A stretch of 64,000 bases of DNA from Streptomyces albipurpureus (GCF_023701525.1 NZ_JAMQAW010000036.1:106084-170083); one strand, 5' to 3'; positions 42,182-50,864 are shown, numbered from the stretch's first letter. Notes: generated from the letters alone by a model not told the origin. A program made the numbers and translations.

Positions 42182-43257
42182 TGGCGCGGATCCGCACGAT
42201 CAAGCCGGAGATATGGGAGTCCGAGGACATCGCCTCGGTCTCGGTGACCGCGACGCTGACGTTCATCGGCCTCCTCACCCAAGCCGACGACGAGGGCCGA
42301 CACCGCGACCATGCGGCGATCATCGCCGGACGCCTGTGGGCCCTGCGGCAGGAACACACCCCCGCGCACGTCGCCCGGGACCTGGAGGAGTTGGCCGTGG
42401 CCGGGCTGATCTGCCGGTACACCGGCTGCGACGGCCGCACCTATCTCCACATCGTCACCTGGGAGAAGCACCAGCGGATCGACCGTCCGTCCGCATCGCG
42501 GCTGCCCCGGTGCCCGCAGCATCAGATGAGCCGCAAGTGCGCGGAGCACGCGACCATTCCCTGCCCCGCCCCCCATCCGAGCGCCACCGCCGCGCCGGCA
42601 ACGCCCTCCCGCAACTTGTCCGGCGCCGATTCGCCGGACCTTCCACGAGGGCTCGATCAACCGGTTTCACCCGATTCGACTCTCGCGGGGTCTTTCGCTG
42701 AGGCCGCCCGCGGAACGTCCCCGGCCGCTGAGGGCTCTGAAATCGACCATCAGAAGGCCCCCACGGGGCCTCCTGATGAATCCGTAGGTCAGGCGGGATT
42801 CGTGGAGGATTCGTCGCATCCTCGCGAGGGCTCGTCGTCTGGATCTAGGATCCTGGATCCTGGATCTTCCCGTAGGGGGCGCGCCGCGCCCGCACCCGAC
42901 GCCGCTCTGGAGCGGGTCTCGGCGAAGGAACTGGTGGCCGAGTACGTCAGCGGCTGCCACCAGCGTCCGCCGGGGAACTTCATCGGGCAGCTGGGGCGCA
43001 ACCTCAAGGCCCTGCTGGACGAGGGCTTCGAACCGGAGCACATTCGCACCGCGCTGGACCGGTTGCGGGCCAAGGCGCTGCATCCGAGCGTGCTGCCGAG
43101 CCTGGTGAACGAGGTCGTCAACCCACCCGCCCTCGTCGCAGCGGGGGCTTCAAGCGCCTCCGGCGGGGCCCCTTGGGCCAGCCCCGACAACGCCTATCAG
43201 CCGTACTTCAACCCGACCCCTCCGCCCGCTAGCGCCGTGTTCGGGAGGCCGCTGTGA
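42181..43257 (+). CDS. Replication-initiator/replisome-organiser-like protein
   Basis: A 358-residue protein beginning MARIRTIKPEIWESEDIASVS, the opening typical of actinophage and mobile-element replication proteins, followed by a winged-helix-like region (LTFIGLLTQADDEGRHRDHAAIIAGRL, VARDLEELAVAGLICRY). A disordered middle (140-270) precedes a C-terminal helical domain (AKELVAEYVSGCHQRPPGNFIGQLGRNLKALLDEGFEPEHIRTAL) like the helicase-loader-binding part of phage replisome organisers. It overlaps the ATPase gene by GTGA, matching an initiator plus loader pair. Confidence 0.78.
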   Translation: MARIRTIKPEIWESEDIASVSVTATLTFIGLLTQADDEGRHRDHAAIIAGRLWALRQEHTPAHVARDLEELAVAGLICRYTGCDGRTYLHIVTWEKHQRIDRPSASRLPRCPQHQMSRKCAEHATIPCPAPHPSATAAPATPSRNLSGADSPDLPRGLDQPVSPDSTLAGSFAEAARGTSPAAEGSEIDHQKAPTGPPDESVGQAGFVEDSSHPREGSSSGSRILDPGSSRRGRAAPAPDAALERVSAKELVAEYVSGCHQRPPGNFIGQLGRNLKALLDEGFEPEHIRTALDRLRAKALHPSVLPSLVNEVVNPPALVAAGASSASGGAPWASPDNAYQPYFNPTPPPASAVFGRPL

Positions 43258-44015
43258 CCCGCACCCTCACCCGGTCCGCCGACCCCCAGCCCGCGATCGG
43301 CGAGCGGCTACGCGCCCGCCTCGACGCCCAGCTCGCCGCCCGCCGCATCGCCCCCGCCCGGCACCTGTCCGCCGATCCCGCTCCCCAGCCGCTTCCGGCG
43401 CTGGAGGCGGCCCAGCTGCGGATCCCCGCCGACTACCGGGACGCGGTCGCCGACCATCCGGCCGTCGTCGCCTGGGTGCAGACGATCGCCGAGTCGGCGA
43501 CTGCCCCCTACGCCGGGGACCGGCACGCCCAGTACGGGCAGGCCGGGCGTCGGGAGATCCGCACCGGTCCGTCGCTGCTGCTGTGGGGGCCGACCGGCAC
43601 CGGGAAGACCCGGCAGGCGTTCGGCGCGATCCGGTCCCTGACCGCCGCCGGATGCGCCGTGCGCTGGCACGCCGTCAAAGCCGCCGACCTCTACGGCCAA
43701 CTGCGCAGCCAGAACACGGACACCGAGGCCGTCCTGCGGCACGCCATGCGGGTCCCGGTGCTGGTCCTGGACGACCTCGGCGCCGCCAAGTGGAGCGAGT
43801 GGAAGGAAGAGGTCACCTTTCGGGTCCTGGCCTGGCGCGGCGAGCACCACCTCCCCACCCTCGTCACCACCAATCTCCCCCCAGCACCCCAACCCGGAGC
43901 GGGGACACAACAGCTGCTGCGGAACGCGGTCGGTGATCGAGTGCTGTCCCGCCTGTCCGGTATGTGCACTGCTGTGGAACTCACCGGCCCCGACCGCCGC
44001 TACAGCCACCGCTGA
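43254..44015 (+). CDS. DnaC/IstB-like helicase-loader ATPase
   Basis: A 253-residue AAA+ ATPase: Walker A GPTGTGKT (112-119), Walker B VLVLDDLG (about 164-171), sensor-like LVTTNLPP, and RVLSRLSGMCTAVEL with the C-terminal Arg (RLSG) seen in DnaC-type loaders. Expected to load the replicative helicase at the element's origin together with the preceding protein. GTG start overlaps the previous stop by 4 bp. An alternative is an IstB transposition helper, but no transposase is adjacent. Confidence 0.85.
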   Translation: MTRTLTRSADPQPAIGERLRARLDAQLAARRIAPARHLSADPAPQPLPALEAAQLRIPADYRDAVADHPAVVAWVQTIAESATAPYAGDRHAQYGQAGRREIRTGPSLLLWGPTGTGKTRQAFGAIRSLTAAGCAVRWHAVKAADLYGQLRSQNTDTEAVLRHAMRVPVLVLDDLGAAKWSEWKEEVTFRVLAWRGEHHLPTLVTTNLPPAPQPGAGTQQLLRNAVGDRVLSRLSGMCTAVELTGPDRRYSHR

Positions 44016-44160
44016 CCCGCCCCTTCCCGGCATCTGACCCCCGTTGCGACGGCCCACGCCCGCGCCCCTTGCCCGCCCCGCCTCCCGAACACGCGCACCC
44101 CAACCCACCGGTGACGCGTGTCGGCCGACGGCCTCATGAGGCGTACCCCGGAGACTCCCC

Positions 44161-44859
44161 ATGCGCTACATCACCACCATCGACGCCACCCGGCCCGCGC
44201 TGCGCGGGATCGCCGACCACAGCTGGCACGCCCGCGCCCTCTGCCGCAGCCTGGCCCCCGCTGAGGCGGACAAGCTGTTCTTCCCCCTGCCCCGCAACCA
44301 CCAGGCCATCGCCCAGGCCAAAACCCTGTGCGGCCGGTGCCCGGTGAAGAGGGACTGCTTCAACCACGCCCTCGACAACGGCACCAAGGAAGGCGTCTGG
44401 GGCGGCCTGACCGAAACCGAACGCCGGGCCTGGCAAGCCAAGATCGCCAAAAGGCTCGACTACGCCCGGGTTCGCGCGGCCTTTATCGGTCGGGACGTGC
44501 ACCTCTCCGCCGCCGAGCGCGAGGCCGTCACCCGCCACGCCCACGTCCGCGGCTGGGCCCCCGAGCGCCTCGCCTACACCCTCCAACTCGACCTCGACTA
44601 CGCCCGCGACCTCATGCGCGAGGCTGCCCACGCCGTTGAGGACCGCGACCGGTACTGGGACCTCTACACCAACGCCCAGGACCAGGACCAGGCCGAAGAC
44701 GCAGAACCGGCAGGCACCGGCGAGGACCAGGACGGCACCGACGTTGAGGCGGACGACGACGGATCGGGCGGCGCGCAGGACACGCCGCCGGTGTCCTCAC
44801 CGGTCCCCGGCCACATCCACACCCATGCTCTGATCGCCGCGCTCGGAAAGGCAGCATGA
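44161..44859 (+). CDS. WhiB-like iron-sulphur protein
   Basis: A 232-residue protein with a complete WhiB domain at the N terminus: Cys28, Cys57, Cys60 and Cys66 (TLCGRCPVKRDC) as [4Fe-4S] ligands and the GVWGG turn at 78-82. WhiB proteins bind the principal sigma factor to redirect transcription. The C-terminal 130 residues contain a helical segment (LSAAEREAVTRHAHVRGW) and then a strongly acidic tail (EDAEPAGTGEDQDGTD), unusual for the family. WhiB-like genes are frequent on actinobacterial plasmids and phages. Overlaps the next gene by ATGA. Confidence 0.9.
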   Translation: MRYITTIDATRPALRGIADHSWHARALCRSLAPAEADKLFFPLPRNHQAIAQAKTLCGRCPVKRDCFNHALDNGTKEGVWGGLTETERRAWQAKIAKRLDYARVRAAFIGRDVHLSAAEREAVTRHAHVRGWAPERLAYTLQLDLDYARDLMREAAHAVEDRDRYWDLYTNAQDQDQAEDAEPAGTGEDQDGTDVEADDDGSGGAQDTPPVSSPVPGHIHTHALIAALGKAA

Positions 44860-46115
44860 CCCCCAGCACCACCGCGTCGCATGATGTCGCCCCCGTCGGC
44901 CCCTGGGACCGCCTCGCCATCCTCGCCCTCGGCGCCGCCGGCTGCGCCCTGTCGTACGACGCGCTGCAGCAGATGGCCGTCGCCATCCACGTCCGCGGAT
45001 TCCTGACCTACCTCTTCCCCCTGGTGATCGACGGGTTCATCGCCTACGGGGTCCGCGCCCTGCTCGTCCTGCGCACCGCGCCCTTCGGCGCCCGCCTGTA
45101 CGTATGGGCCCTGTTCGGCACCGCCACCACGGCGAGCATCTGGGCCAACGCCCTCCACGCGGTCCGCCTCAACCAGCAGATAGCGGCCGGCGGTGGACTA
45201 CGCCTGGGTGACACCGTCGTCGCCATCCTGTCCACCCTCGCCCCACTCGCCCTCGCCGGCGCCGTCCACCTCTACATCCTCATCACCCGCCACCACCCCC
45301 ACACCACCAGCACCGCCACGGGGACCGAGCGGGACCGGGGACCACAGACGGGGACCGTCCCCACCCACCGCCCCGGGGACCGGGAACTTCAGCCGGTCCC
45401 CACGCCACGGTCCGGGACCGATCCCCGGGACCGAACGGATACCCCACCAGACGGGGACCGTCCCGCGGGGACCGGAACGGGACCGGAATCCGGGACCGTG
45501 CCCTCCGGCCCCCGGGACCGGACACTGACACCGGGGACACCAGGGACCGGGGACCGGGACCGTGCCGGCCGCCCGTCTCACGGGACCGGGCCGGAACACC
45601 ACCCCGCCGGGGACCGGCCCACGGTCCCCGACGGCCCCGGGGACCAGGACCGCACGGTCCCCGACATAAAACCGCTGGCAGAAGGCCCAACCAAGCCCAA
45701 AAAGCTGGGGACCGGGGACCGGGACCGGCGCTCCGTGACGCCTTCGGGACCGGCACCCAGCGACGTGGAGCGTCCCCGGGACCGCGCTGACAGGACGGCC
45801 GCAACCGACGGGAAGGACGTCCGTCCCCGCGCGGTCCCCGGGACCGTGACGAAAGCGCAGCGGAAGGGGACCGGGGGACGGTCCCGCACAGGCCGGGGTC
45901 CACGGTCCCGCTTCTCCGAGGACGACATCGTCGCCCTCATCCACCCCCACGTCCCCACGGTGCTGGAACGCGACGGCAACGAGGCCATCACCCGCGTCCA
46001 GCTCAGGGAGATCATGCGCGACCAGCGCATCTCTATCCGCAACGAGAACCTCTCCCCGGTCCTGCAGCGCCTGCGCGACACAACCGGCACCACCACCACG
46101 AGGAGCACCCGATGA
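44856..46115 (+). CDS. DUF2637 membrane protein (Spd-like) with repetitive linker
   Basis: A 419-residue protein. Residues 15-150 form the DUF2637 membrane domain with four hydrophobic segments (LAILALGAAGCALSYDALQ, GFLTYLFPLVIDGFIAYGV, YVWALFGTATTASIWANALHAV, VVAILSTLAPLALAGAVHLYILI). The middle 200 residues are a Gly/Asp/Arg/Thr repeat region (GTGDRDR-like). The last 60 residues are a winged-helix-like domain (FSEDDIVALIHPHVPTVLERDGNEAITRVQLREIM). DUF2637 proteins are found on Streptomyces plasmids and AICEs beside transfer and spread genes, so a role in transfer is likely. Confidence 0.84.
   Translation: MTPSTTASHDVAPVGPWDRLAILALGAAGCALSYDALQQMAVAIHVRGFLTYLFPLVIDGFIAYGVRALLVLRTAPFGARLYVWALFGTATTASIWANALHAVRLNQQIAAGGGLRLGDTVVAILSTLAPLALAGAVHLYILITRHHPHTTSTATGTERDRGPQTGTVPTHRPGDRELQPVPTPRSGTDPRDRTDTPPDGDRPAGTGTGPESGTVPSGPRDRTLTPGTPGTGDRDRAGRPSHGTGPEHHPAGDRPTVPDGPGDQDRTVPDIKPLAEGPTKPKKLGTGDRDRRSVTPSGPAPSDVERPRDRADRTAATDGKDVRPRAVPGTVTKAQRKGTGGRSRTGRGPRSRFSEDDIVALIHPHVPTVLERDGNEAITRVQLREIMRDQRISIRNENLSPVLQRLRDTTGTTTTRSTR
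45320..45880 (+). repeat. Dispersed GGGACC hexamer array in DUF2637 gene
   Basis: About 25 copies of GGGACC, most extended to GGGGACCG, occur in 560 bases, with several GGTCCC copies on the same strand (for example 45394, 45623). Spacing is irregular, and copies occur in different codon registers, though many encode Gly-Asp-Arg or Gly-Thr. The array is confined to the linker between the membrane domain and the C-terminal winged helix. Confidence 0.75.
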
Positions 46116-46303
46116 AGACCTGCCAACGGTTCACCCGCATCCGCACCGGCTACGAACAGGACATCACCTACCTGCGCAACCACTCCGAACGCCACCACGG
46201 CAAACCCTCGGGGAAGGTCAGCGCCAAACACGCGCTGGGTGCCAAGCGGGCCATGGCCCGCGCCCTGAACCGGCACTACGAACGCTGCCCCGAATGCGGC
46301 TAA
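46112..46303 (+). CDS. Small basic protein
   Basis: A 63-residue basic protein (TCQRFTRIRTGYEQDITYLRNHSERHHGK, ERCPECG at the end). It starts by ATGA overlap with the DUF2637 gene. The terminal CPEC with Cys4 and several His could bind a metal, but four ligands in a zinc-finger spacing are not evident. Function unknown; context suggests an element-maintenance or transfer accessory. Confidence 0.6.
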   Translation: MKTCQRFTRIRTGYEQDITYLRNHSERHHGKPSGKVSAKHALGAKRAMARALNRHYERCPECG

Positions 46304-46389
46304 AACCGCGTAACGCCCGCCCTCGCTCTGAAGCGGTACCCCGGTCAAGACACCGGGGTACCGCCCCCATCTCGGAGGTCACAGCCCCC

Positions 46390-46626
46390 ATGTACCCCCG
46401 CAACTCCCGCACCACGGCCGCGACAACCGCCGAGGCCGGCGCGTGGGCCGAGGTCCTGGTCCGCCACCAGCTCCTGCACGCCGCCGTCCTCCTCCCCACC
46501 GGCCAGTGGCTCGTCCAAGCCACCCCCAGCGCACCGATCCGAGTCCTCGACGGACCGGCCGCGATGGTCGAGCTGGCCGCCCGAATCCAGCACCGCACCC
46601 GCACCAGGAAGGCCCGCTCCCGATGA
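46390..46626 (+). CDS. Small hypothetical protein upstream of mobC
   Basis: A 78-residue protein, MYPRNSRTTAATTAEAGAWAEVL..., ending in a basic stretch (RIQHRTRTRKARSR). ATG at 46390, preceded by GGAGG at 46375, 10 bases away. Overlaps mobC by ATGA. No family recognised; the position in the mobilisation operon suggests a relaxosome accessory. Confidence 0.6.
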   Translation: MYPRNSRTTAATTAEAGAWAEVLVRHQLLHAAVLLPTGQWLVQATPSAPIRVLDGPAAMVELAARIQHRTRTRKARSR

Positions 46627-47282
46627 CACACCCGAACACAACCGACACCACCGACGAGGGTTCGGTCGACTGCAACTCGACCTCAGCGCGAGCAAGTTGG
46701 TGCGAGAGCATTGCTCCCGGTGGGAGCAATGCTCTCGCGTCACCCGCCCCAGGGGTGACGGAAGTGGACCGGCACCAGGGGGCGCCGGTCCATCGGGATG
46801 GGGCCGAGGGCGGCTCACATCCCGAGGAGGGCAACCAACACTGCCATAGCGAGCAGTGCGCGCACGCCGTCGTCTCGAAGCCCGCCGTGCAGCAGCGTGA
46901 GCGTCTGCGTGACGAGCACAAGCGTGTACGTCAGCCGAGCTGTCGTATGAACGATGACGAGTACCAGCTCCTCGTCCGAGCCGCTGCCGCCTGCCGTATG
47001 AGCGTCGCGTCGTTCCTCGCCCACACCTCGCTCAAGGCCGCTCGCGACCTCGACCGCACCGCCGCCCAGATCGCCGACGAACGCTCCATGGTGAACGAAC
47101 TGTTCGCCCTGCGCCGCCACCTCGGCCAGATCGGCAACAACCTCAACCAGATTGCCAAGGCCACCAACTCCGGCGCCGACGTGCCGCACACCGGAGCAGT
47201 CCTCAACGCCGTACACCGCGCCGCCAGCCGAGTGGACCAATTCACCCAGCGCTACCTGGACCAGGCCACGGCCGCCGAATGA
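46623..47282 (+). CDS. mobC: MobC-family relaxosome accessory protein
   Basis: A 219-residue protein. The second half is a MobC domain: MNDDEYQLLVRAAAACRMSVASFLAHTSLKAA (ribbon-helix-helix-like) and LFALRRHLGQIGNNLNQIAKATNSGADV. MobC proteins help the relaxase open oriT. The first 95 residues are unconserved and contain the perfect inverted repeat at 46702-46738, so the true start may be downstream, for example GTG 46756; the coupled ATG at 46623 is kept because of the ATGA overlap. It overlaps the relaxase gene by 4 bp. Confidence 0.85.
   Translation: MTHPNTTDTTDEGSVDCNSTSARASWCESIAPGGSNALASPAPGVTEVDRHQGAPVHRDGAEGGSHPEEGNQHCHSEQCAHAVVSKPAVQQRERLRDEHKRVRQPSCRMNDDEYQLLVRAAAACRMSVASFLAHTSLKAARDLDRTAAQIADERSMVNELFALRRHLGQIGNNLNQIAKATNSGADVPHTGAVLNAVHRAASRVDQFTQRYLDQATAAE
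46702..46738. promoter_or_regulatory. oriT: Perfect 17-bp inverted repeat, candidate oriT
   Basis: GCGAGAGCATTGCTCCC (46702-46718) is exactly complementary to GGGAGCAATGCTCTCGC (46722-46738) with a 3-base loop GGT. It lies in the first part of mobC, about 540 bases before the relaxase start. Relaxase recognition sites usually have an inverted repeat just 5' of the nick; no nick consensus can be named from sequence. A terminator/attenuator inside mobC is the alternative. Confidence 0.55.
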
Positions 47283-49018
47283 TCCCCCGCGTCCACAAAA
47301 TGGGCAAGCGCACCATCGGCCTGCTCCACTACCTGTACGGGCCCGGCACCCACGAGGAGCACACCGACCCGCACCTCGTCGCGGCCTGGGACAGCCTCGC
47401 CCCCGACCCCGGCCGCACCCCCGAAGCCACATACACCGACCTCCAGCAACTCCTCGACCAACCCGTCGAAGCCCTGCCCAAGAACGCCCGCCCCGCCGAG
47501 CACGTATGGCACCTGTCCGTCCGCGCCGCGCCCGAGGACCCAGTCCTCACAGACGAGCAATGGGGCGAGATCGCCCTCCGGATGGTCGCCGCCACCGGCA
47601 TCGCCCCCGAAGGCGATGACGCCGGATGCCGCTGGGCAGCGGTCCGCCACGCGGACGACCACATCCACATCATCGCCACCATCGTCCGCGAGGACGGACG
47701 GCAAGCCCGGCTGCGCCAGGACGGCAAACGCGCCCAGGCCGAAGCCCGCCTCCTCGAAACCGAATACGGCCTCCGCCGCCTCAACGCCGGTGACGGCACC
47801 GCCGCCCAACGCCCCACCAGCGCCGAACGCCACAAAGCCGTACGAGAGAAGAGGGAGCGCACCCCGCGGGAGGAACTGCGGGAGACCGTCCGGCGCGCGG
47901 TAGCCGGCACTCAGGATGAGGCTGAGTTCTTCGACCGGCTCGCCGCCTCCGGGCTCCTGGTGCGGCGGCGGGTCGCGCCGTCCGGGGACCTCCTCGGCTA
48001 CACCGTCGCCCTACCCGACGACCGCAACAAGGACGACGAACCGGTCTTCTACTCCGGGTCGAAGCTCGCCCCCGACCTATCGCTCCCCCGCATCCGCGAA
48101 CGCTGGACCACCACCGCGAACGGTGCACCCGGGCAGATGCCGGATACACCATCGGCCTCCGGCCGCCAGCTCGCGGCGAGCGGCCCGGCGCCCGCACCCG
48201 CTCGCCGCCGTGCGACACAGGCGGCGTGGCACGCCGTACTGGTCATCGACCAAGGCGACGACCCGGCCGTAGCGGCGCAGCTGGTCGGTGCCGGCGAGGT
48301 GTTGGACGCGCTGGCGAAGACGTCCGCCGCGCACACGCGGCGGGAGTTGCGGGAGGCTGCCTGGGTGTTCGAGCGGGCGTCCCGCTCGCATGTGCGTGCT
48401 GTACGGGGGCATGACCGGGCGCTGCGGCAGGCTGCCCGGGACCTCGTGCGCGGTGGGCCGGCGCTGGGACGGGGGGAGGATGGGACGACCACGGCGATGG
48501 TGATCGACATGGTGTTCTTCCTCGCCGTCGCCGCCGCGAGGTGGCACGCGAGGAAGGGGCATGCGCAGCAGGCCGCCGCCGCCCGGCAGACAGCCGAACA
48601 CCTGCGTGCCGCCTACCGCTCCGCTGCCGGACAGCCGCTGGCTGCCCTCTACGAGCGGGGGCGCCGTATGGCCCGGCCGCTTCAGCTCCAGCAGGCGGCG
48701 TTAGTGAGGGCGGCGGTGCCGGAGCTGGCGGACCAGATCCTCGCGGAGGTTGGCTGGCCGGCGCTGGCCGTCACCCTCGCCGACGCCGAGACCACCGGCC
48801 ACGACCCGGGCCGCTTGCTTGCCGAGGCCGCCCAGCGCCGGGAACTGGATACCGCTGGCTCCCTCAGCGACGTCCTGGTGTGGCGGCTGCGCCGCATGGC
48901 CGATCTGCCCGCCGACACCACCGCCCTGCCTCCGGCCTCCACACGGGGGACGACCACACCGCAGATGAAGACCCGGCCTTCCGCGAAGCGTTCTGACCAG
49001 CGGCGGAAGGCCCGGTGA
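47279..49018 (+). CDS. HUH relaxase / mobilisation nuclease
   Basis: A 579-residue relaxase of the MobA/VirD2-like group. The three-His metal site is visible as HADDHIH (His124, His128, His130). The N-terminal MGKRTIGLLHYLYGPG is typical of actinobacterial relaxases; the catalytic Tyr is probably among Tyr18 and Tyr20. The C-terminal half is helical (ARRELREAAWVFERASRSH, GHAQQAAAARQTAEHLRAAYRSAAG) and may bind a coupling protein. It nicks oriT and pilots the strand into a recipient. ATGA overlap with mobC. No coupling protein is present in the window. Confidence 0.92.
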   Translation: MIPRVHKMGKRTIGLLHYLYGPGTHEEHTDPHLVAAWDSLAPDPGRTPEATYTDLQQLLDQPVEALPKNARPAEHVWHLSVRAAPEDPVLTDEQWGEIALRMVAATGIAPEGDDAGCRWAAVRHADDHIHIIATIVREDGRQARLRQDGKRAQAEARLLETEYGLRRLNAGDGTAAQRPTSAERHKAVREKRERTPREELRETVRRAVAGTQDEAEFFDRLAASGLLVRRRVAPSGDLLGYTVALPDDRNKDDEPVFYSGSKLAPDLSLPRIRERWTTTANGAPGQMPDTPSASGRQLAASGPAPAPARRRATQAAWHAVLVIDQGDDPAVAAQLVGAGEVLDALAKTSAAHTRRELREAAWVFERASRSHVRAVRGHDRALRQAARDLVRGGPALGRGEDGTTTAMVIDMVFFLAVAAARWHARKGHAQQAAAARQTAEHLRAAYRSAAGQPLAALYERGRRMARPLQLQQAALVRAAVPELADQILAEVGWPALAVTLADAETTGHDPGRLLAEAAQRRELDTAGSLSDVLVWRLRRMADLPADTTALPPASTRGTTTPQMKTRPSAKRSDQRRKAR

Positions 49019-49102
49019 TGAACAACTTTCAGAGTTGAAGCCGGACAGATGTATGGGGCACGCTCTGTGGGGCCCGAGGGGCGAAACGTGAAGGAGAGTG
49101 GG

Positions 49103-49528
49103 ATGTTCAAGCGCAAACGCGACAACCGGGAGTGGCGCGAAACCCAACGCGCCGCGCAGGAGATGATGCAGTGGGCGGACCGCCAGCCGGACCCCACCTC
49201 CACCCCGCAACAGGACCCCGACCCAACCGCGGTGGATGATTTCCTGCCGCCCGATTTACTGTCCGCCTCTCAGGGGGAGTTGGCCGGGATGATGATGCCC
49301 TGGCGCGGACAGCTCATTGTCGACGGCGAGGTACGCACGTGCCCGCAGTGCGGTGCGGACCGCGACTGGATGATCCTCAGCACCCGCGGCCTGATCCTCC
49401 TGCGCTGCCACGCGGGCCACGAAACACCCGAACCCGCCCTGGACACGGTGTGGTTCAACCGCAACAGCGGCCCCATGGAGCACCGCCACACCACCCTCGA
49501 AGACGGCCTCAAGTATTTCGGCCACTAA
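49103..49528 (+). CDS. Small zinc-ribbon-like hypothetical protein
   Basis: A 141-residue protein. The N terminus is basic (MFKRKRDNREWRETQR), and the C-terminal part has a CPQCGADRDW pair and later CHAGHE, compatible with one metal site. ATG 49103 was chosen because AAGGAGAGTGGG lies directly before it; the region upstream is not conserved-looking. It follows the relaxase gene by 84 bases. Function unknown; typical of Streptomyces mobile elements. Confidence 0.7.
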   Translation: MFKRKRDNREWRETQRAAQEMMQWADRQPDPTSTPQQDPDPTAVDDFLPPDLLSASQGELAGMMMPWRGQLIVDGEVRTCPQCGADRDWMILSTRGLILLRCHAGHETPEPALDTVWFNRNSGPMEHRHTTLEDGLKYFGH

Positions 49529-49562
49529 CCCCCGGTCCCCCTACCTCGCCGAACCGCCCGGG

Positions 49563-49910
49563 GTGGTCGGCATCACCACACTCGCCCCTTTCACCCTGAC
49601 GGGCTGCTCCACCAGCAGCCCCTCCCCCACCACAGCCACCTCCGCCCCCGCGCGCACCACCGCAGCCGCTCCCGCGCCCCAGGCCGCGGCCGATGGCGGG
49701 ACGCCGACCAAGGTCTTCACCTCGGCGCAGTTGCGGGAGCGGCTGCTGGATGAGGCCGACCTCGGCCAGGGTCACAACAGTGCTCCCTCAAAACGTGCGG
49801 CCCAGCAGCTGTCACGGGGACCCTATCGCCCACAAGCCAGCCCCAACGGGCACAAAGCACTCGTGGAGGACAGTGCGAAAGCCCGGAGGGTCAGGCCATT
49901 TATGGCCTGA
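49563..49910 (+). pseudogene. Truncated lipoprotein gene
   Basis: The N terminus has a short hydrophobic stretch ending in LTGCSTSS (lipobox), then a Ser/Thr/Pro linker, then TKVFTSAQLRERLLDEADLGQGH, which resembles the start of the ligand-binding domain of Streptomyces sensor-type lipoproteins (LLDEADLG-x-GY). After that the similarity ends and the sequence runs into unrelated residues and the terminator. The rest of the domain (about 150 residues) is missing, so this is a broken gene and possibly marks a recombination junction. Confidence 0.6.
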
Positions 49911-49920
49911 CCCTCCGGGC
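49881..49920. terminator. Bidirectional terminator, 18-bp stem
   Basis: GCCCGGAGGGTCAGGCCA (49881-49898), loop TTTA, then the exact complement at 49903-49920. It lies between the rightward lipoprotein remnant and the end of the leftward operon at 49946, so it can stop transcription from both sides. There is no long T run, as is usual in Streptomyces. Confidence 0.85.
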
Positions 49921-49945
49921 TCTTGCGTACCCGTTCTGCGGTGAT

Positions 49946-50809
49946 TCAGCGGGCGGGGCGCTGGATAGCGACCAGCCGGTCCCGCCGCACGCGCAGATCG
50001 GCAATCCGGTCCTCGCCGGAGAGGTAGACGAGGAGATCGGTGTGGCTCTCACCCCCACGGTCAGCGACCGCGACCACATAATGCGTCTCCTCGCAGCCGG
50101 AGAGCGTGTAGGCGTCACCGGAGTCGAGAGTGCAGGCACGGTCATCGAAGAGATCCACGTCCTGCTGGCCCCAGCTACAGGCCCTGTCCCTCATGTGAGG
50201 CAGGGTGAACATCTGCCGCACCAACTCGGCCTCCTCCCAGCGCCATCTGCACGGCGCGCACTCGTTCAACGCCCCCGGGTTGGCACCAGCGAGCGTCCGG
50301 TCGCAGAACCCCTTGCCCGTGACAGCGTTGCGCCGATGGCCGGTGACAAGGTTCCCTCGGCCGAGGGGCGCCCAGAGCAGGAGGTCGTCGCCGTGACACG
50401 GCTCCCCCGCTGGAAGCAGCAGCTCATCAGCCTGGCGGCGCAGGGTGTCGAGGGCGTCGCCGAGGCGGGTGCAGAGAGCGCACCGGCGTCGGGATCGGGT
50501 GGGCCGGGTGTCGAGGAGTTTGCCGCAATAGGCGAGCAGGTGGCCGGGGATAGGCCGGTGCCCGAGAGTGCCACGGCCTGTCCCGGTGGCGGGCCGGGCC
50601 TCTGGCTCACCGGGATGCGGCGCGGTACTCAGGACGAGGAGGGCGCGGACGCAGGACTGGCACAGGATGTGCGCGCTCGCCTCCGGGACAGGCTGAAGAT
50701 CTGTCGAGTGGGTGGCGCATGCCGTCACCGCCTCGACCCCCAGCAGCACGCCGACGTGGGCAGTGCCGTGCGTTGGGCCGATGGCGAGACGGATCAGCGG
50801 CGGGGACAA
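49946..50809 (-). CDS. Hypothetical Cys-rich protein
   Basis: A 287-residue protein with scattered Cys pairs (CQSC, CALC, CAPCRWRW, and C-terminal CTLDSG...CEETHY), suggesting metal binding in more than one place. The C-terminal part reads like a small beta domain (DLLVYLSGEDRIADLRVRRDRLVAI). TTG at 50809 is favoured by GGAGG 4-5 bases upstream. Last gene of the leftward operon behind two DUF317-like genes. No family recognised. Confidence 0.6.
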   Translation of the reverse strand: MSPPLIRLAIGPTHGTAHVGVLLGVEAVTACATHSTDLQPVPEASAHILCQSCVRALLVLSTAPHPGEPEARPATGTGRGTLGHRPIPGHLLAYCGKLLDTRPTRSRRRCALCTRLGDALDTLRRQADELLLPAGEPCHGDDLLLWAPLGRGNLVTGHRRNAVTGKGFCDRTLAGANPGALNECAPCRWRWEEAELVRQMFTLPHMRDRACSWGQQDVDLFDDRACTLDSGDAYTLSGCEETHYVVAVADRGGESHTDLLVYLSGEDRIADLRVRRDRLVAIQRPAR

Positions 50810-50864
50810 AGAACCTCCGTCAGACGGAACAGGCGGGGAAAGTCAGACTGCATGGCGCTGCCCG

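Larger units (their letters stand above)
42086..49528 (+). mobile_element. Replication and mobilisation module of an integrated element
   Basis: Ten rightward genes, most with 4-bp overlaps, covering replication (initiator-like plus loader), regulation (WhiB-like), membrane function (DUF2637), MobC and HUH relaxase. This is the layout of actinobacterial integrative mobilisable elements. No TraB translocase is seen. Whether it belongs with the integrase at 11907 or is a separate element that lost its own integrase cannot be decided here; no copy of the tRNA-Arg 3' end was noticed in the window. Confidence 0.7.
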
